Assembly: GCF_902148845.1 (NCBI RefSeq)
Contig: NC_043766.1
Coordinates: forward strand, 4,608,283-4,672,282
Source of the DNA: Salarias fasciatus
Taxonomy: Eukaryota > Chordata > Actinopteri > Blenniiformes > Blenniidae
Direction of reading: 5' to 3'
Length of the DNA stretch: 64,000 nt
Positions 11,679 through 25,611 of this stretch are shown piece by piece; positions within the stretch are counted from its first letter, which is position 1, and the number at the start of each line of letters is the position of its first letter. The notes under the pieces were generated by a model. The model was not told where the DNA came from, searched no databases, and saw nothing but the letters and a program-made list of their open reading frames with translations. Both the position numbers and the translations under genes were made by a program.

Positions 11679-14600
11679 GTAGGACGGGGGGAATGTGAAC
11701 AATATGCTCGGTGTGTTCACCGGGCTCCGTGTGCCAGGATTTGCCCTGGATGGTTTTATCCAGGCCACGGGGCCTGCTCGGTCCTCTGCCCGGCGGGCTT
11801 GCTTTCTGCCCGGGAAAGAGCCTCAACACTGTGGGAAAAGTGCGCGTGGGAACTTGCGGCGGCCGCTCAGACCGATCGCGCTGCACACATTTGGGTCTTA
11901 GCGTGTGTAGGAAGTGACATCTTTGTACGGTGGTAGCGCCCATGTTTGAGTTCCCAGCCCGCGGTGCAGCCCGCCGCAGGCCTGCGTGTCTCCGCGCTTG
12001 GCGCCAATACTCCTTCCCGGACCGGACCCGCCGTGTGCTTCAGCTTCTGCAGACTCGTCGAGCGGTCGTGTCCCCTCACGGCGACAGCCAGAAAATAAAC
12101 ATGGAGGGGGGGAAATACTAGACAATACCGCACATGTGGGGCGGGAAGGGTGCAGTTCGGAGGAGTGTGGTTCATTGAGGGCAGAAAGATGAGGAGAGAT
12201 AGAGCTTTTTTTTTCTTTTCTTTTTTAATCCTGTGCACAGTCACATCCTCCTCCAGCTGCTTGCACTGTAAGCGAGGGGGCTGCGGGGGGGACACGGACC
12301 CCTCTTTTGTCACCGTGCTGACCTCCTTTGACTGCCACAGTCTTCACTTTGTCTCTGGAGATCAGCCCTCCTCCGCCAGGGCTGCACACTCCTCCAAATC
12401 TCCACTCACTGCTTCACTTCTACTCATTTCCACCTAAAATCACTTTGACTTAAACCTCTACCATAAATGTGTTTTCAAATAATTCAGGTTTACTCTAGAG
12501 ACCATGAGTCTGGATTACTGAGTCCTGTAGTTGTACAAAGATCCTGTAGGATTTTTTTTTTTCTTTTTTAAACAAAGACTAAACGTAGTTTAATGAATAG
12601 AAGAGTCTTAAACAGCCGTGTTATAGAAGTCTGGGTCTTACTTAAAATATCTATCTACATTTTAAATATCTCTTTCAGAGTTCTGTTCAGGCGTAAAGGA
12701 GTCTTGGTGGAGCTTAAACTTTGTTTTTTAAGTATCCAGTTTATTCATTCAGGGTCCCCATTATTTGCCACAGCACTGACAACTGTTTTTCTGTTTTCCG
12801 ACAGACATATGTTCCAATAAATACTCATAGATCACTCCCAAGATCCAGGAACCTATCCAGCAGGCATAAAAAAATTACCAATATGGAGACATTCTCATCC
12901 AAAGCCAGAGCAGAAACATAATGTGTGTCCACGTTTTTAAGCATGTTTCATTGAATTTTCATAACAGACATTGATTCAGTTTCCCAGCAAATCAATCAGA
13001 CCGTTAGAGGACTTCAGCAGCACATAACGGTGATTCGTCTGGTAAACAACTGGAGATGCAAAGCAGGGGTTTCCTCTAGAAAAAGATAATAAACCTATCG
13101 GAGACAAACAATTCAGATGAAAGGAAAGATAAAACAACAACGAAGACATGAAACTTTTTTTACAATCAAGTTTTCGTCTGTTACTTCTACGCCTGCTTCC
13201 ACTTGTGTTTCAGCAGCAAAGCTGAAACATCATCTGCTAATCAATACATCATTTTATCCCTCAACAGTGCAGCTTGTCAAACAGTTCATTAAAAACAAAG
13301 CCTCTGTGATGCAGACAAACTGAAACATCTCCTAATTGTCTATGTAGAAATGAAAACCGCTGACCAGGGTATTTATTGTGCAGAACTAGTTTTCTTTGTC
13401 AATATATTGGGAAATATAACAAATAATATCAATGCTGCAGTTTCAGCTTTGGTATAAAGTATGCTCACAATAGTATTTTTGATGACATCAAAAAAAAAAC
13501 AAACACACAGTAGATGCTTGAAATTAGATTTTGTCCAGCAACCTGCAGCAGTACAAGTACTGGTTGAATTTGGTGTAATTATTTTATTTTAATTTTTATA
13601 CAGAACCCTATAGCAGCTGTAGCTTATTTGCTGTCAATAGTTGTATATTTGTATTTACCATAATATGCATTCACAGATGCACAGATCAGTGGCTGCTGTT
13701 CTATTTTGTCCCCTCCACATGAAACTGAGGCTTTTTTGTTAAATCCAAAGAGATGAGTTTAAAATATTGATTGTATAGTAATTATAACGCATCATTTCCA
13801 TTCATGTGTTTTTTTGATGGCTTTGACAACCCAGAGCTCTACGTCTACCTCTTTGGTTCTCCTCAACAGTTCAAAATCAAGAAATACTCTGGCCCCATGT
13901 TCATTTTTGCTAATTTTAGTCCTTCAAATGAGTGTATGTGATGTTTTGTGATTTGATAGGTTCCAGAGTTTGCTCGAGTAAGTTAAATAAACGATATAAA
14001 ACCTCACTTTCTTCTTCTTCCGACTGTCTGAACGCAAAGTTTGGAGCATTCGGAGGTGGAACTACTGTAGTCAGTGGCAGATGTTGGCAATTTAGTGTGC
14101 TGCGTTGTGGAGGACAACACACTTACAGCCGCAGGGCTTCGTTTCTATATCACTGCAACAAGTCACAAACTGCTTTCCCTCGGCGCTGGTGAGCTTTACG
14201 TACACCGCGGTATGGAGGGAGACTGGCTTCATGCCTTTTCCTCCTCCTGCCTGTCCTGTCCGCATGGGGAATGTGAGGCATGTCCTGTCTGTTGAAACAG
14301 CGCACTGTATTTGGGGCTACTTTGGGTCCGAGCCCTTCACTGCCTTAAAACCTTTAATGAGTCGCCCCAGCGGTTCAGCAGGCCGAAGGCACACACTGAG
14401 AGAGTTTACATGATCAGGAAAAAAAAAATCCAGTGATTGTTAGAATTGGATCAAATGAATTTATGTGCACTTAGGAAATGTGATAATCCAAAAAATCCTG
14501 GTGCATGTGTATTCTGAAATAAATCCAATGATGGGTTCAGACTGTCCAGATTTCTGTATTTATTTCCGCTGAGGGCAAGAACCATGTGGGGCATTTATAT

Positions 14601-15232
14601 TCACTTCAAATGGATCTTACTTTGTCTTTGTGACTTGCATTTCCTGCCATTTATTTAACACATATTGAGGCGTTACTGATATGTATCGCTTATTGAGATG
14701 CCTGCACAAAGACAGCAGCAGAGCGCCTGGAAGAAATGTAGGGGTGATTTTTTTATTTGTTTTTTTTAATGTGCATTTAAAAAATCTTGTCACGTGCTTG
14801 TGGTATTTCGGTCCTGTTTACACTCTTTATCCACACAAATGCTAATCAGAAATGTAGTTTATCTCTCTGATGTTTCTCTGATACTTTTGTTGTCAGTGGG
14901 ATAATATGCATGACATTTTTTTTCCCAGTTTTATATTTGATTCTGATATTTCTGCTACTACTGTACACGCTCTGTGGTGGGTTGGCGTGGCACATGCAGA
15001 CTATACAGACGTCTCTTTATACACCCACATTGTTTGCCTGCTAGATTTGACCCAAATACTCTTTATTTGCAGATTCGAAATAAAGTGGTTAGTGGTTCAT
15101 CCGAAGAATCTACTAGCATGCTTTTCACTTTGAAATTTATGGTAAGTAGGAATTAATTTGGAATGAATGCGTTTCACGATGTGAAATGTAGACTTTTCCA
15201 CATGTGAGGGTTTGTTTCCTTCTCCTCTGCAG
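11679..15232 (+). other. jade3 intron 1 (putative)
   Basis: About 3.5 kb between the CpG-rich exon candidate and the first coding exon. The first 600 bp stay CpG-rich, with several short open frames that have no family match. The remainder is AT-rich. No gene or clear repeat is seen. Confidence 0.45.
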
Positions 15233-15243
15233 GATGTTACAGG

Positions 15244-15990
15244 ATGAAACGTGTTAGGTTGGCCAGCAGCAGTGACAGTTCCGACAATGAGAGTGAGTCA
15301 TCTGTCCCACTGAGGCAATGTTTTACTCTTTTCGTTGCACATTTACTCAAGTTTCCTTTCTCTGGCCAGGACCTTCGACCTCCTTGTCCAACAAGTATGG
15401 CAGCAAAGCTGGGAGCTCGGCCTCCAACCCAAAGAAGCCGGCCGAAGTAAGAGCTGTCCTTCCCGTCCGTCCGTCTCAGCACGGTGTCGAATGTCGGCGT
15501 CCATGTCTGACTTCCTCTCTTTGCTCCTGTTCTCCCACCACAGGTGTTTAGAAAAGACCTGATCAGTGCCATGAAGCTGCCGGACTCCCACCATGTCCCC
15601 CCAGAAGACTACTACCTCCTGGCAGACACCTGGAGACAGGAGTGGGAGAAAGGAGTCCAAGTGCCAGCCAGTCCAGACAACATTCCTGAGGCTTCAGTCA
15701 GGTGAATGCGCCATGAGTCGGACAAGCGGGACTGTACGAAAACCTCGGTCCTAATGTTGCTTCTGTTGCATCCAGAATTATTGAAAAGAAGCCCGCGGAG
15801 GTGCTTTACTCCCACCAGAGGAAGTACATCCAGAACGCGAGTAACGAGGCCGTGAAGCCCGGCTATGTCAACATCAAAGAGCTGGCGGAGGCCATGTGCC
15901 GCTACGATCTGGACGAGATGGACCTGCACTGGCTGTACATGGTCAACGAAGAGCAAAATCGCATGGGTGAGGACCTGAGCAGTGGCTGGA

Positions 15991-16026
<36 letters not shown>

Positions 16027-19000
16027 CTCTCTGAGCTGGAAATAAGAGGAGCTCGGAGACTTGTCTGCTGGCCGTCGTCCTGACGACCTGTGCTTGCCGT
16101 CCAGGGGAGGAGCCCATAGATGAGCTGACAATGGAGCGAGTGATGGAGGCCCTGGAGAGCCGTTGCCATGACAGCATGAACCACGCCATCAAGACGGTGG
16201 AGGGTCTGGGGATCGAGTACGACGAGGACGTGATCTGTGACGTGTGCCGCTCCCCCGACAGCGAGGAGGGAAACGACATGGTGTTCTGTGACAAGTGTAA
16301 CATCTGCGTGCACCAGGTGGGCGTTGCTGGTGATGAAGGTGCCGTACGCACAGGAAGGCCAACAAAAAACAAAAAGACGTTCAAACTTTGAAAAAATGGT
16401 GGCTTATTTTCAAATAAATGTTACTGCTAGTCCTGATGTTTACACAGACCTGCAGGATCCTAATGAAGGAGTAAACCAAGGTTTACAGTCGATCAATCAA
16501 AGCATATTCTCACCCATCTATCTTCTATATGGCCTTTTCCTCTTTGTGTAAGCAGGATACATCCTGCATAAGTCGTCAGTCTATCACACTGCAAGCAGCG
16601 ATGCGGACAGCTACACACCTTCACGTATACAGACAGTTTACAGCCATAAATTAACCCGACTTCCTTTTCCTGGGGCTGTTGGGGAAACCCCCAGTTACCA
16701 GGAAAAACTGACATTCAGACTCTATGGGCGGTTCCCCAATTTTTGTCTTATAATGAAGAATTACTCAAATGGTTAAGTTACGCTTCAGTTGTGACTCCTG
16801 TCATGAAGGAATTGATGCAGAGCCGAGTTGTTTTTTGTCAGCAGTCGAGCTGAGCTGGTAGTGAATGTGAATCCGAAGTGCTCTCAGCCTCAGCGCGTGA
16901 CCGTTAACCTCACCTTTTCTCACCTCAGGCCTGTTACGGGATTGTCAAAGTGCCGATTGGAAGCTGGCTTTGCAGGACGTGCGTCCTGGGCATCGACCCG
17001 CAGTGCCTTCTGTGTCCCCAGAAGGGCGGTGCCATGAAGGCGACGCGTGCCGGCACCAAGTGGGCCCATGTGAGCTGTGCCTTGTGGATCCCAGAGGTAC
17101 CGTGAGCGCCGAACGTCCCCTCATGTCTCCATGTCCCTGTGTCGGGAGTCAGTAGTAACAGGCCGTTGTGCCGTTTGTGTAGGTGAGCATTGCTTGCCCT
17201 GAGAGGATGGAGCCCATCACTAAAGTGTCCCACATCCCGTCCAGTCGCTGGTCTCTCATCTGCAGCCTCTGCAAACTGAAGACGGGTGCATGCATCCAGG
17301 TGAGAGCCTGTTTCCATATCCGTTGGCTGAATTCATGGGAATGCTTATATTAAGACACGGATGGCGGTAGATCAGCCAACATAATTGGGCAAAAGCATCG
17401 AAGGAGTTAAAGTCCATGTTTGACTTAATAGTGTATAGTCTTCAACTGCATCTATAGTCTCATTATTAACCGTTTAAAACAACAATTCATGAGTATCCAC
17501 AGCTTTATGTTGTGACTGTTTTGTTAATCACAGAAATTCTTTCACAACTTCTGAGTGGAAGTTTTATTATTGCAGAACTGTCAGCGATGTGATGGATTTA
17601 CTGCCAGTAGTTCCACTAAAAATTGTGTCCAGACCCCCCTCGAGGGGGTGCCAGAGTTCGAGGGACAGGGAGGCAGGTTGAGACACTCTGACTAAATCTA
17701 GAGCAGACCTGGGACTGTCGGGGCTTCTGTCTTTATAACGCCTGCTTTTGTAAAAGTGAGTGTGTGTCCGGCTTCGCTGTAATGTTATGAAAAATCTGAG
17801 CTGGGAGAGCAGCTCCACAGCTTTTCTCACACATATAATCTGTTATTGGGTATCAGTTACTCTAGTTGTAATTTCTCGACATTTTGTGTAATTCAGTTCT
17901 ATCTGATATCACAAACACACACCAATCTCAGAATTTTTGGTTTTCTTGTTAAAAAATGTATTATCTGCATGACGTCTATGGAAAAGCTTCGCGTTTACTT
18001 TCCTGTACTTATGGTGTATTTGTTTCACTCTCGGTTCCAGTGTTCGGTGAAGAATTGCACCACTCCCTTCCATGTGACGTGTGCCTTCGAGCACAGCCTG
18101 GAGATGAAGACCATCCTGGACGAGGGTGACGAAGTGAAATTCAAGTCCTACTGCCTGAAGCACAGCAATCTGAAAGCCGGAGAGGCCGGCCTGAGTCCGG
18201 CCCGCTCCACCAAATCCTCCGCTGAGTCGGGGAAGGTGGGCCAGCGGGCGCAGAGGCTGCAGGAGCTGGAGGAGAACTTCTACACTCTGGTCCAGCCCGG
18301 GGAGGTGGCCCGGGACCTGGGGCTGTCCGAGAACAGGGTTGACTTCATCTATCAGTTCTGGAAGCTGAAGAGGAAAAGCAACTTCAACAAGGCCCTGCTT
18401 CCCCCTAAAGAGGAGGAGGAGAACTTGGTGCTGGAGCCGCAGAAGGATAGCATACACACCCGCATGCGCATGTTCATGCACCTGCGACAGGATTTGGAGA
18501 GGGTGAGTACCTGTTTTGTTTATTTACTTTGGAAAAAAATGTACATTTCAATTGTTTCAAATTTTGCTGATCTCATCTCATCTCCCTTTACTTTTTTTGT
18601 TGTTGCAAATTTTGTTAAAAAAAAAGAAAAAAAGGTCTCTTTCAGCAATTTTAATAAACTAAAATGTGTAGAAAACCTGCAGTCCTGCCTGAAAATGTCA
18701 GTGTCCTGTAAAGAAATATGCTGCGGTCTGCAAAAATAAAGAATTTTCTTGACCGATTGAGGATTTATTACGATCAAGTAGAAGTAAAATGTGGATACAT
18801 TCATATACACAATAAAAAAAATAAAAAAAAAAAATCCAGATTTATACGCAGGATTTGAGGACTGCAGTTTCAAGATGCCAAAACACCGAGGTGAGATTGG
18901 CTTCATACTAAACATCTGCATTTATCCATACAGATTCTCGGCAGGAGTTTGTGCCCCGAAGAAGAAACACTGACGCAGAAAAGTAGCTTTAGCTAGATGT

Positions 19001-21272
19001 CAGTGCACTCAGATTATTCTTTATTTCTGTTTTTGTACTTGGTTTAGAGAAGTTACTTCAACTGCTGACATTTTAAAGTGTAAATAAAAAGAAGATGGGG
19101 TGAAAAAAAACTCCTAAAACAAAGTACTTTTGGAGAACAAAGTCCACTTACTTGCTGACAAATGTGCACGAAATTATTCTCTTTATTAGGCCCGATTTGA
19201 AACTCCAGCGTTTGGTGTTGCTCGCAGGTGGCGTTCAGGGTGGTGTTCTGCATCCTGCTGGAGAAAAGTAGCCAGTTCAGTGAACGGACGATGGGGTGTC
19301 TACACTTGTAGTCTCATAATTCAAGCAGCATTGTTTGATGTTTTGTTCTGATGGAAGGAAATTCATTTAATCCAACATAGTTTTATTTATTTATTTTTTT
19401 AGCCAATTGTCCATCTGGACTTGCTGTTTTTGTGGGTCTGGCCTTCTGTGTTTTACACCAAATAGACTTGCTACAAAGCCATTCTGTTATAGTTTAAAGG
19501 GCAGCTGCACTTTTAACTTTGGGTAGCTTTTGTGTTGAGACTTGACGGATGACACAGTGAATCAGTTGTGATGCCAAATAGTAAAACTTTCACATCAATC
19601 GTGCTGCTTTTCAATCGCATGACGCATCTTCTGCTTGGCAAAAGCCACTCATCTCTCCCCAGGAAGCTTTTCGTTGTGACTCCACACTCAGGCTGGGTAT
19701 TGGCAAAGAGGAAGTACATATCACAACACCGAGGTTCTGCTTTGATAGCTCACTTTATTTATGTCAGCTTGGATCACGGTGTGTTTTCAAAATGTTTTTT
19801 TCTTCCTACTTCTGTAATACATTACATAAAAACTAATAAATCTCACGACCAATCAGTAAAGGTCCTATCCAATGTAAGTAAACCTGTGTGTTTCTCTAAC
19901 ATTAGACGACTGAAGATGTGTTTTTAACTTCAACTCAACAAAACTTCAACTCTCTTTGGCCACTAGGTGGCAGTGTTATGATTGAGCGTTTTTTCAGTGA
20001 GGTCAAGCTGCAGCAGTGTTTTTTTTTTTTTTTTTTGTGGCTGAAGATGTAAAGGTGCTTTCACTTTAGGGTCAAAGGTCAGAGTTCAAGCTGTGAAACA
20101 GCTTCAGGGACTTGAAGTCCAGCTTTTTGGCATTGCATTATCTGTACTATTTTCTGAGCATTTTAAGTAGTCCCAAACAAAACCGTCACACATCTCACAT
20201 GCAGTCTGGCACCATTTGTAGCTTCTGTTCTTTAACGCGTTTGTTCTGTTGCGCAGGTGAGAAACTTGTGCTACATGGTGAGCCGCCGGGAGAAGTTGAA
20301 GCTGTTGCATTGTAAAGCCCAGGAACAGATGTTCGACTTGCACGTGAAGCTCTTGAATGAAGAGTTGTCCTCTGGTGAGCACCTTGTCAGAATCTTCCTC
20401 ATCTTTTCTTTTTCCAGAATAAAACACTTGTATGATCACATCGCACACTTGGTTCTTGACCCACAGGCATTCCTGCTGCATTCCCTGTGGAGAACACGCG
20501 CCCTCTTCCAAGGATCACCCTGAAGCTGAAGATGCCCAAAGCCTCCAGCTTCGGCGGTGGAAACCCGAGCTCCAAATCAGGGAATGGGCCTCTGTGCCCG
20601 GACAACAGTGGAAACGTTGGCGAGCATGCCGGCGAGGGGCTCGGCCAGGGAAAGCCTCAACTACACAGCCGCGGCCTGAGAGGGAAGGGACCCAACGGTA
20701 GACTGTTGTCCTCCAGCCACGCTAGCGGCTTGGTGCTGCCCGTCAAACCCAGCGGCAAACCCCTGGCCCTTCACGCCTCGCTCCACGGCCACTCGTCCAA
20801 CAGCAATGGCAAAATGGACAAAGGGCGGCCGCGTGAGACCAAATCCAACGGCGTCCTGGAGGAGTTTGTGGCTCAGAAGAACAGGTCGTGCCAGACGTCG
20901 TCTGACTGCAACCCTTCAGACAAAGCCTTGGACAAAAATGACTACCGCAAGACGGCCATGGAACACTTAGGCAGGTCCTTCAAAGAGGCCACCATCAACT
21001 TGGTGCGCACCACAGAGGACCTGTGCACCCCTGACAAACGGTCCCAGAAGGGCTCGGCGAAGGAGAGACTGTGGCATAAACCTGTGACCAAGCACAGGGT
21101 GAAGAACGTGCAATCGTACCGGGACAACGACGGCTACTGCCCCGACCTGGAACTCAGCGATTCTGACCTCGAGTCCAAAGGTCGGCACAGACCCCAGGTC
21201 GGGCTGCTGAAGCCGGGCACTAACAGGAAGGGCAAACAGCCGCCGGGCTCCAGACACACCACACAAAGGTGA
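15244..21272 (+). CDS. jade3: JADE3 (PHF16), PHD-finger scaffold of HBO1 histone acetyltransferase complex
   Basis: Ten coding exons: 15244-15292, 15370-15446, 15544-15701, 15776-15966, 16105-16316, 16929-17096, 17183-17299, 18041-18502, 20257-20374 and 20467-21272. They give 785 residues (human JADE3 823). The start [14 protein letters not shown] matches the JADE family. An EPL1-like region comes first. The first PHD finger follows at about residues 205-252 ([20 protein letters not shown]), then the zinc knuckle and extended PHD to about 370 ([15 protein letters not shown]). Next come the conserved helix LKRKSNFNK and a basic C-tail with [10 protein letters not shown]-type sequence, read here as [14 protein letters not shown]. 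In the known family, JADE proteins join HBO1, ING4/5 and MEAF6 to acetylate nucleosomal H4 or H3. The gene lies downstream of rp2 on the same strand, as on human Xp11.3. Confidence 0.95.
15992..16025. repeat. (CA)n microsatellite
   Basis: An uninterrupted CA run of about 17 units in a jade3 intron, starting about 25 bp after the exon end at 15966. It is close enough to the donor for length changes to affect splicing, although this is only a possibility. Confidence 0.9.
16510..16715 (+). repeat. Degenerate copy of an abundant teleost dispersed repeat
   Basis: The order of segments CCATCTATCTTCTATA, GGATACATCCTG, GTCGTCAGTCTATC, ACACACCTTCACGTA and TTTACAGCCATAAATTAACC follows a very common fish interspersed repeat that I recognise from memory (CATCCATCTTCTATACCGC, CAGGTCGCCAGTCCATC, CAATTTAGAGTCACCAATTAACC). 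It lies in a jade3 intron and is strongly diverged. The family name was not assigned. Confidence 0.55.
19960..19973 (+). promoter_or_regulatory. CTCF-like motif
   Basis: CCACTAGGTGGCAG matches the vertebrate CTCF core CCASYAGRKGGCRS at every position. It is in a jade3 intron, about 290 bp before an exon. Only sequence match supports it; occupancy is unknown. Confidence 0.45.
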
Positions 21273-22426
21273 CAGCCGTACGGACCACCGCTGCCGTTCA
21301 GTCACGACCCGACCGGCAGTGAACGCGTCGCTGACGGGACTGTGCACGAGGAGCGGGCGCCGCTCTGAGCGCCTCTGGCCTCAGGAACAGGCATCGACGC
21401 GTTTCTCTGTTGGTTCAAGAGAAATAATTTTGGGTCTCATGAGATTATCAGCCCACAGTTGTATTTCGCACCGTCTTTATATTGTCTCCTCACCTGCAGG
21501 TCTGATTTGCCTTTGAGCCAATCTGCTGTATGGAAAACATTCAGATTGAGATGTAAATTATGTGTAAATGAAGATAAAAATAAATCCAACAGAGCAGATG
21601 CAGATGTGTGACCTCTTCCATTTGCTATGTTACAGATAAAACCCAAGTTTCTGATATTAGTCACGTAGTGGGGTCATCTTTGCCTGCAGTGTGTAAAAAC
21701 CTCTCACACTCCTTAAGTTTTTACAGACCATAGAGTCTCTGTGAGACAAAACACAATGTAAACACTGAGGTTTGTGTCTCAGAATGGGACGAAATGTGTG
21801 AGGAAAATATCCCAATCTTCCACTTAGTATCCCTCAGTAAAGCCAGCTGGAAGCAGGAGCTGTCTGCTCGGCGGCCCGATTGCCTTCGTATTGGTCGCAG
21901 ATCACACAATCAGCCTTTGTCGTCACAGACTCTGAGTTGTCCAAATTTGAGCTGTGAAATGTGCATTTTTGCTGTTATTTGTGTCCCTAGTAGGGAAAGA
22001 AAAAAAAACTCCAACCTGGAACATGGCTAGTTCATTGAGAATGAATATTTTTTTACACAGATGCCAAGTCAGTCTTTTCCTTTTTTTTCTTTTTCCCTTC
22101 TTGTTTTCTTTTTTTTTTACAAACTTGATATATTTCGTTCACTTGAAAACCTTTTCGTTCATTTAACAGATGCATCTGTGTTTTACTGATAGATGGTATT
22201 TAGAGCGGTAGATCCAAGCAGAAGTGGCTTTCATTTAAACACTACCTGGTTCTCAAACCCAGGAGACCTGGATTCAGCTTTCTTACCTCACCGTGGGTTC
22301 ATTTTATTATTTTTGCTGGATTTATCAGAGTCCCATCATGTTGCTTTTGCAACAACAGGTGCCCAACTTTACACTAACATGTTTAAACAATCCTGCTATT
22401 CACTTCTCCTTTTTGAATTGTTTTTC

Positions 22427-22432
22427 AATAAA
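22427..22432 (+). terminator. jade3 poly(A) signal (candidate)
   Basis: AATAAA lies about 1.15 kb after the jade3 stop codon. Another AATAAA lies near 21580. The distal one, next to a T-rich and then GT-rich stretch, is the better candidate for the main 3' end. Confidence 0.45.
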
Positions 22433-22779
22433 GGTTTTAAACAAACTTCTGGTCTTCCTTGTGTGATTGAATGAATAGTGGAAATGAATTTTCCAGTTAA
22501 CAGTGAGCAGACAGCAGCCACGTGGCTGAGGGATCTCATCGTTCTGATGAAATATGTTCAGACACGTCAACAATCCCCACAATTTACTGTCTCTGTCTTA
22601 AAACAAAGAACCGGAAAGCTGATGAACTGGTCCTTCACGTGCTGCTTTAAGATTTCTCAGTTCTACTTTTTCTTTCTGCTTTTGCATGCATGTACCGTAA
22701 TTGAACAGTTATTTGCAATTGTTATTATTTGCAACATGAAGTTTACTTCATGTTTGATTGCTTTGTTGAAAATCTAAAA

Positions 22780-24390
22780 TACTGTGTTGCATAATCAGTC
22801 TAAAACTCACAAATGGGCGTTATGTCTTAGCTATCTGTCGGCCTGCCTGGACCGTGCGGCTGGGGAGACAAAATGCCAGGCAAAGAGCTTTAACTCACAG
22901 CTCAGCTCTCGCTTCACAACTACTGCATTACTGCAGCCACTCACTCGACTGGATCTGCGGCCAGTCTCACCATCCCTCCAGCAGTCCTTCATAATTAAGG
23001 TCCCAAGATGCTCCTCCACCTGGGCTGTTTCTGCAGCTGCAGCCCCCACGGGCCTTTTAGCCTGGTGATGGTGGTCTCCTGAGCCACCGGTCCCGCTGAG
23101 ACCCCGCTGGAAGGCTGCTCTCCACCGCTACAGCTTCTGGTTGCTCTCATGAAGAGAGCTGTCATGTTTTATGACCACAGCTGTGCTGAACCGCTCACAC
23201 AGTAGGGATTTCTGACAGGAACTGGCTGGACCTCATGTCTCCTATACCTCCTCTAATACGTGGAAGTTCTTCTCATGGGATCCTCTGTTAGTCCAACTCA
23301 CCACCTGATGAGTAGAGTTCCACCTCTCTCTCCAACTCTTTCAGGTTTCTGCCATTGTGTGCATTTAATCAAAAAAGTCTGAAAAAAATGTCCCCCGCAA
23401 GAACAGCTCCCTTGTGGCCTTTGTGTGTTGGCGCCTAGCCACCACGTGCTCGCTGAAGAAAACCACCACCTAAGACACGACAGCTCCATCACGAAATCCA
23501 CATGTAACTCTCACAACATCTGAGAGACATGCAGAGCACACCAGAAAACGCCCTAAAACTCAAAGACCACGTGAAAGCAGGAGCTCCTTTCTATCCAAAC
23601 TTCAGTTTGTCATCATTTGTGTGAATATATTTGTTTACTGATGATTTTCTAAAAGCTTACAAAAAAAGGGCTTTCACCAGAGGGAAGAAGTGAAGGAAAA
23701 AGGCTGGTTCTCACAGAGATTGTCTGGAGCAGCAGTTTGTTTTCTTCAGTTCACCAGTTAGTGCTGCCTCAGGTTTTATTGACCTGCTGAAGGAGCTAAA
23801 AGACATCAGTGACCACAGAATCACAAACAAACAAACAAGGTGGTCTGTGTTCTCTGTGAAGAAAATATACAGCTTAATACTTATATTTTATATAAAAAAA
23901 AACCCAACATGTTACCATATAACACAATTTATTTGATTAATTCTGAAAACACAGGTATTATGTAAACACTTCGTGAACTGATTTTGGTACATACATGTTC
24001 AACCTGCTTCTTCACACTTTTTCACATTTAAAATAATTAATTTAACAAGGTTAATAAAACTCATTAATCTCCCCAGGATGCAACTCATCTATAAAGTGTT
24101 TTTTTAAATCTCTCTTCATTCAGAGAATTAGTGTAATAAACCCATTTTTTTATTGTCTTTGAGGCCACAAAGAAAATGTGAACTTTTACACTTGCAAAGA
24201 GGTAGAGCTCTTTCAAACACCATGTCTGAATTGATAATCCACCATGACAGAGTTTACAAACCTTTCAACACCTATGAGCCAGCCTGAGTCGACACTGTTT
24301 GAACTGGTGTGTTTTACAGTTTATTGATGTCCTGATGAGGCCCTGTAATGACTGACCCCCTCCATAAAATGAGAAAAGCCATCATTATAC
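22780..24390. other. Intergenic; unidentified G+C-richer block at 22.8-23.5 kb
   Basis: From about 22830 to 23510 the base composition rises and short frames appear on both strands, for example a 72-codon minus frame at 22831-23049. I cannot assign these to a known protein. It may be an old repeat or a decayed gene. From 23.6 to 24.3 kb the sequence is AT-rich and I see nothing in it. Confidence 0.35.
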
Positions 24391-24399
24391 GGCCTCTAC

Positions 24400-25071
24400 A
24401 GGACGTGTCACGTGGGGAGATGCTGGCCACGCCCCCTTCAGGGAAGGTGGGGCGATGCTTATTAAAACCTGTCGGGGGCCAGAGGCACCACGTGCGGGTT
24501 TGGGCGGGGCCGCACCGTGCCGCGCGGCGCACCGGGGTCCAGGTCTGCAAGCAGCAGCGCAGCAGCATCCTCTGCGGGTCTGGGCTGATCCGGGATCAGG
24601 TAGTCTCTCGCGGGGCTCTTTAAGAGCGGAGCCTCCCTGGATCTGCTGATGTGCCAGCCGGCGCGGAGCCGCCCTCCTCCCGGCGCATCCTGCTGCACCG
24701 CCGCACACCCGGCTCCGTCTCTCCGCTGTCAACGTGTTGTGTTTGTATAAACTGATCCGTGCGTGTGGATGCACGCGGAACGAGCAGGATAGCGGAGACC
24801 AGCGCTCGGATGTCCCGGGCCCCCCGTCCTCTCCATCCCGGACGATGCAGGTGTAGAAGGTACCCGGCCGGAGGAGGAGGAGGAGGAGGAGGAAGAGGAG
24901 GAGGCTGCCACGTTCTTACCAGCGGATCATACATGTTTGATGAGTGATGGCATCCTCCGGTCCGGTGGGATGTTCGTCGTCTTCTGGCAGGAGGATTCTA
25001 CTCTCGTGCGCTCTGGAGGTTTAACCGGCTCCCCCTGGCTCCGCGTGCGGGACGGACAGCAGTCTGAGCAA
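24400..25071 (+). promoter_or_regulatory. CpG-rich promoter and non-coding exon of first plcxd1 copy (putative)
   Basis: A G+C-rich, CpG-dense block contains a TCACGTG E-box near 24407 and a (GGA)n stretch at about 24874-24903. It ends with a good donor: GAGCAA followed by GTAAGG at 25072. The first coding exon of plcxd1 starts after an acceptor at 25592-25593 with 18 bases of 5' UTR, so an upstream exon is needed. Exon edges on the 5' side are unknown. Confidence 0.5.
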
Positions 25072-25611
25072 GTAAGGACTCCAACCCGCGCTTCTCTGCT
25101 CCTCTCTATCACACCACACACTCAAACCTCCTGCATGTGCAAGCATGCGGTCTCACTAAATCACCCCCACCTCCCTCCTCCTCCCCGCTGGGCGCCTTAT
25201 CCGACACACCTGATCAATAAATTATTGTTTCATTGAATTTCACCCAGGAAAAGAAGACAAACCAGTTTGATATCTGATTCTTAATTCTCTTATTAAAATG
25301 TGTTGTATTTAGTGTCCAACCTACACAGGAGCCGTCTGACCGTCCTGATGAGCATTAATATGTTCATGTCAACTGGTACCAATTAACCTTTGAACTTAGT
25401 GATATAAAGTAGTTACTATTTGCAAGTAAAAACATAATGTTCTAAGTATTATAACATAATAATGTATCCAGAACCAGAGAATTATTTGAAGTTGTGATAT
25501 CTTGGCATCGATCTGCCCAACACCAACCCAGATTAACCACATTGCATCAAACTCTGTGCCTCTGCTGTACTCCAATAATGTGTGTTCACTCAGGGGGTGC
25601 AGACTCTCAGC

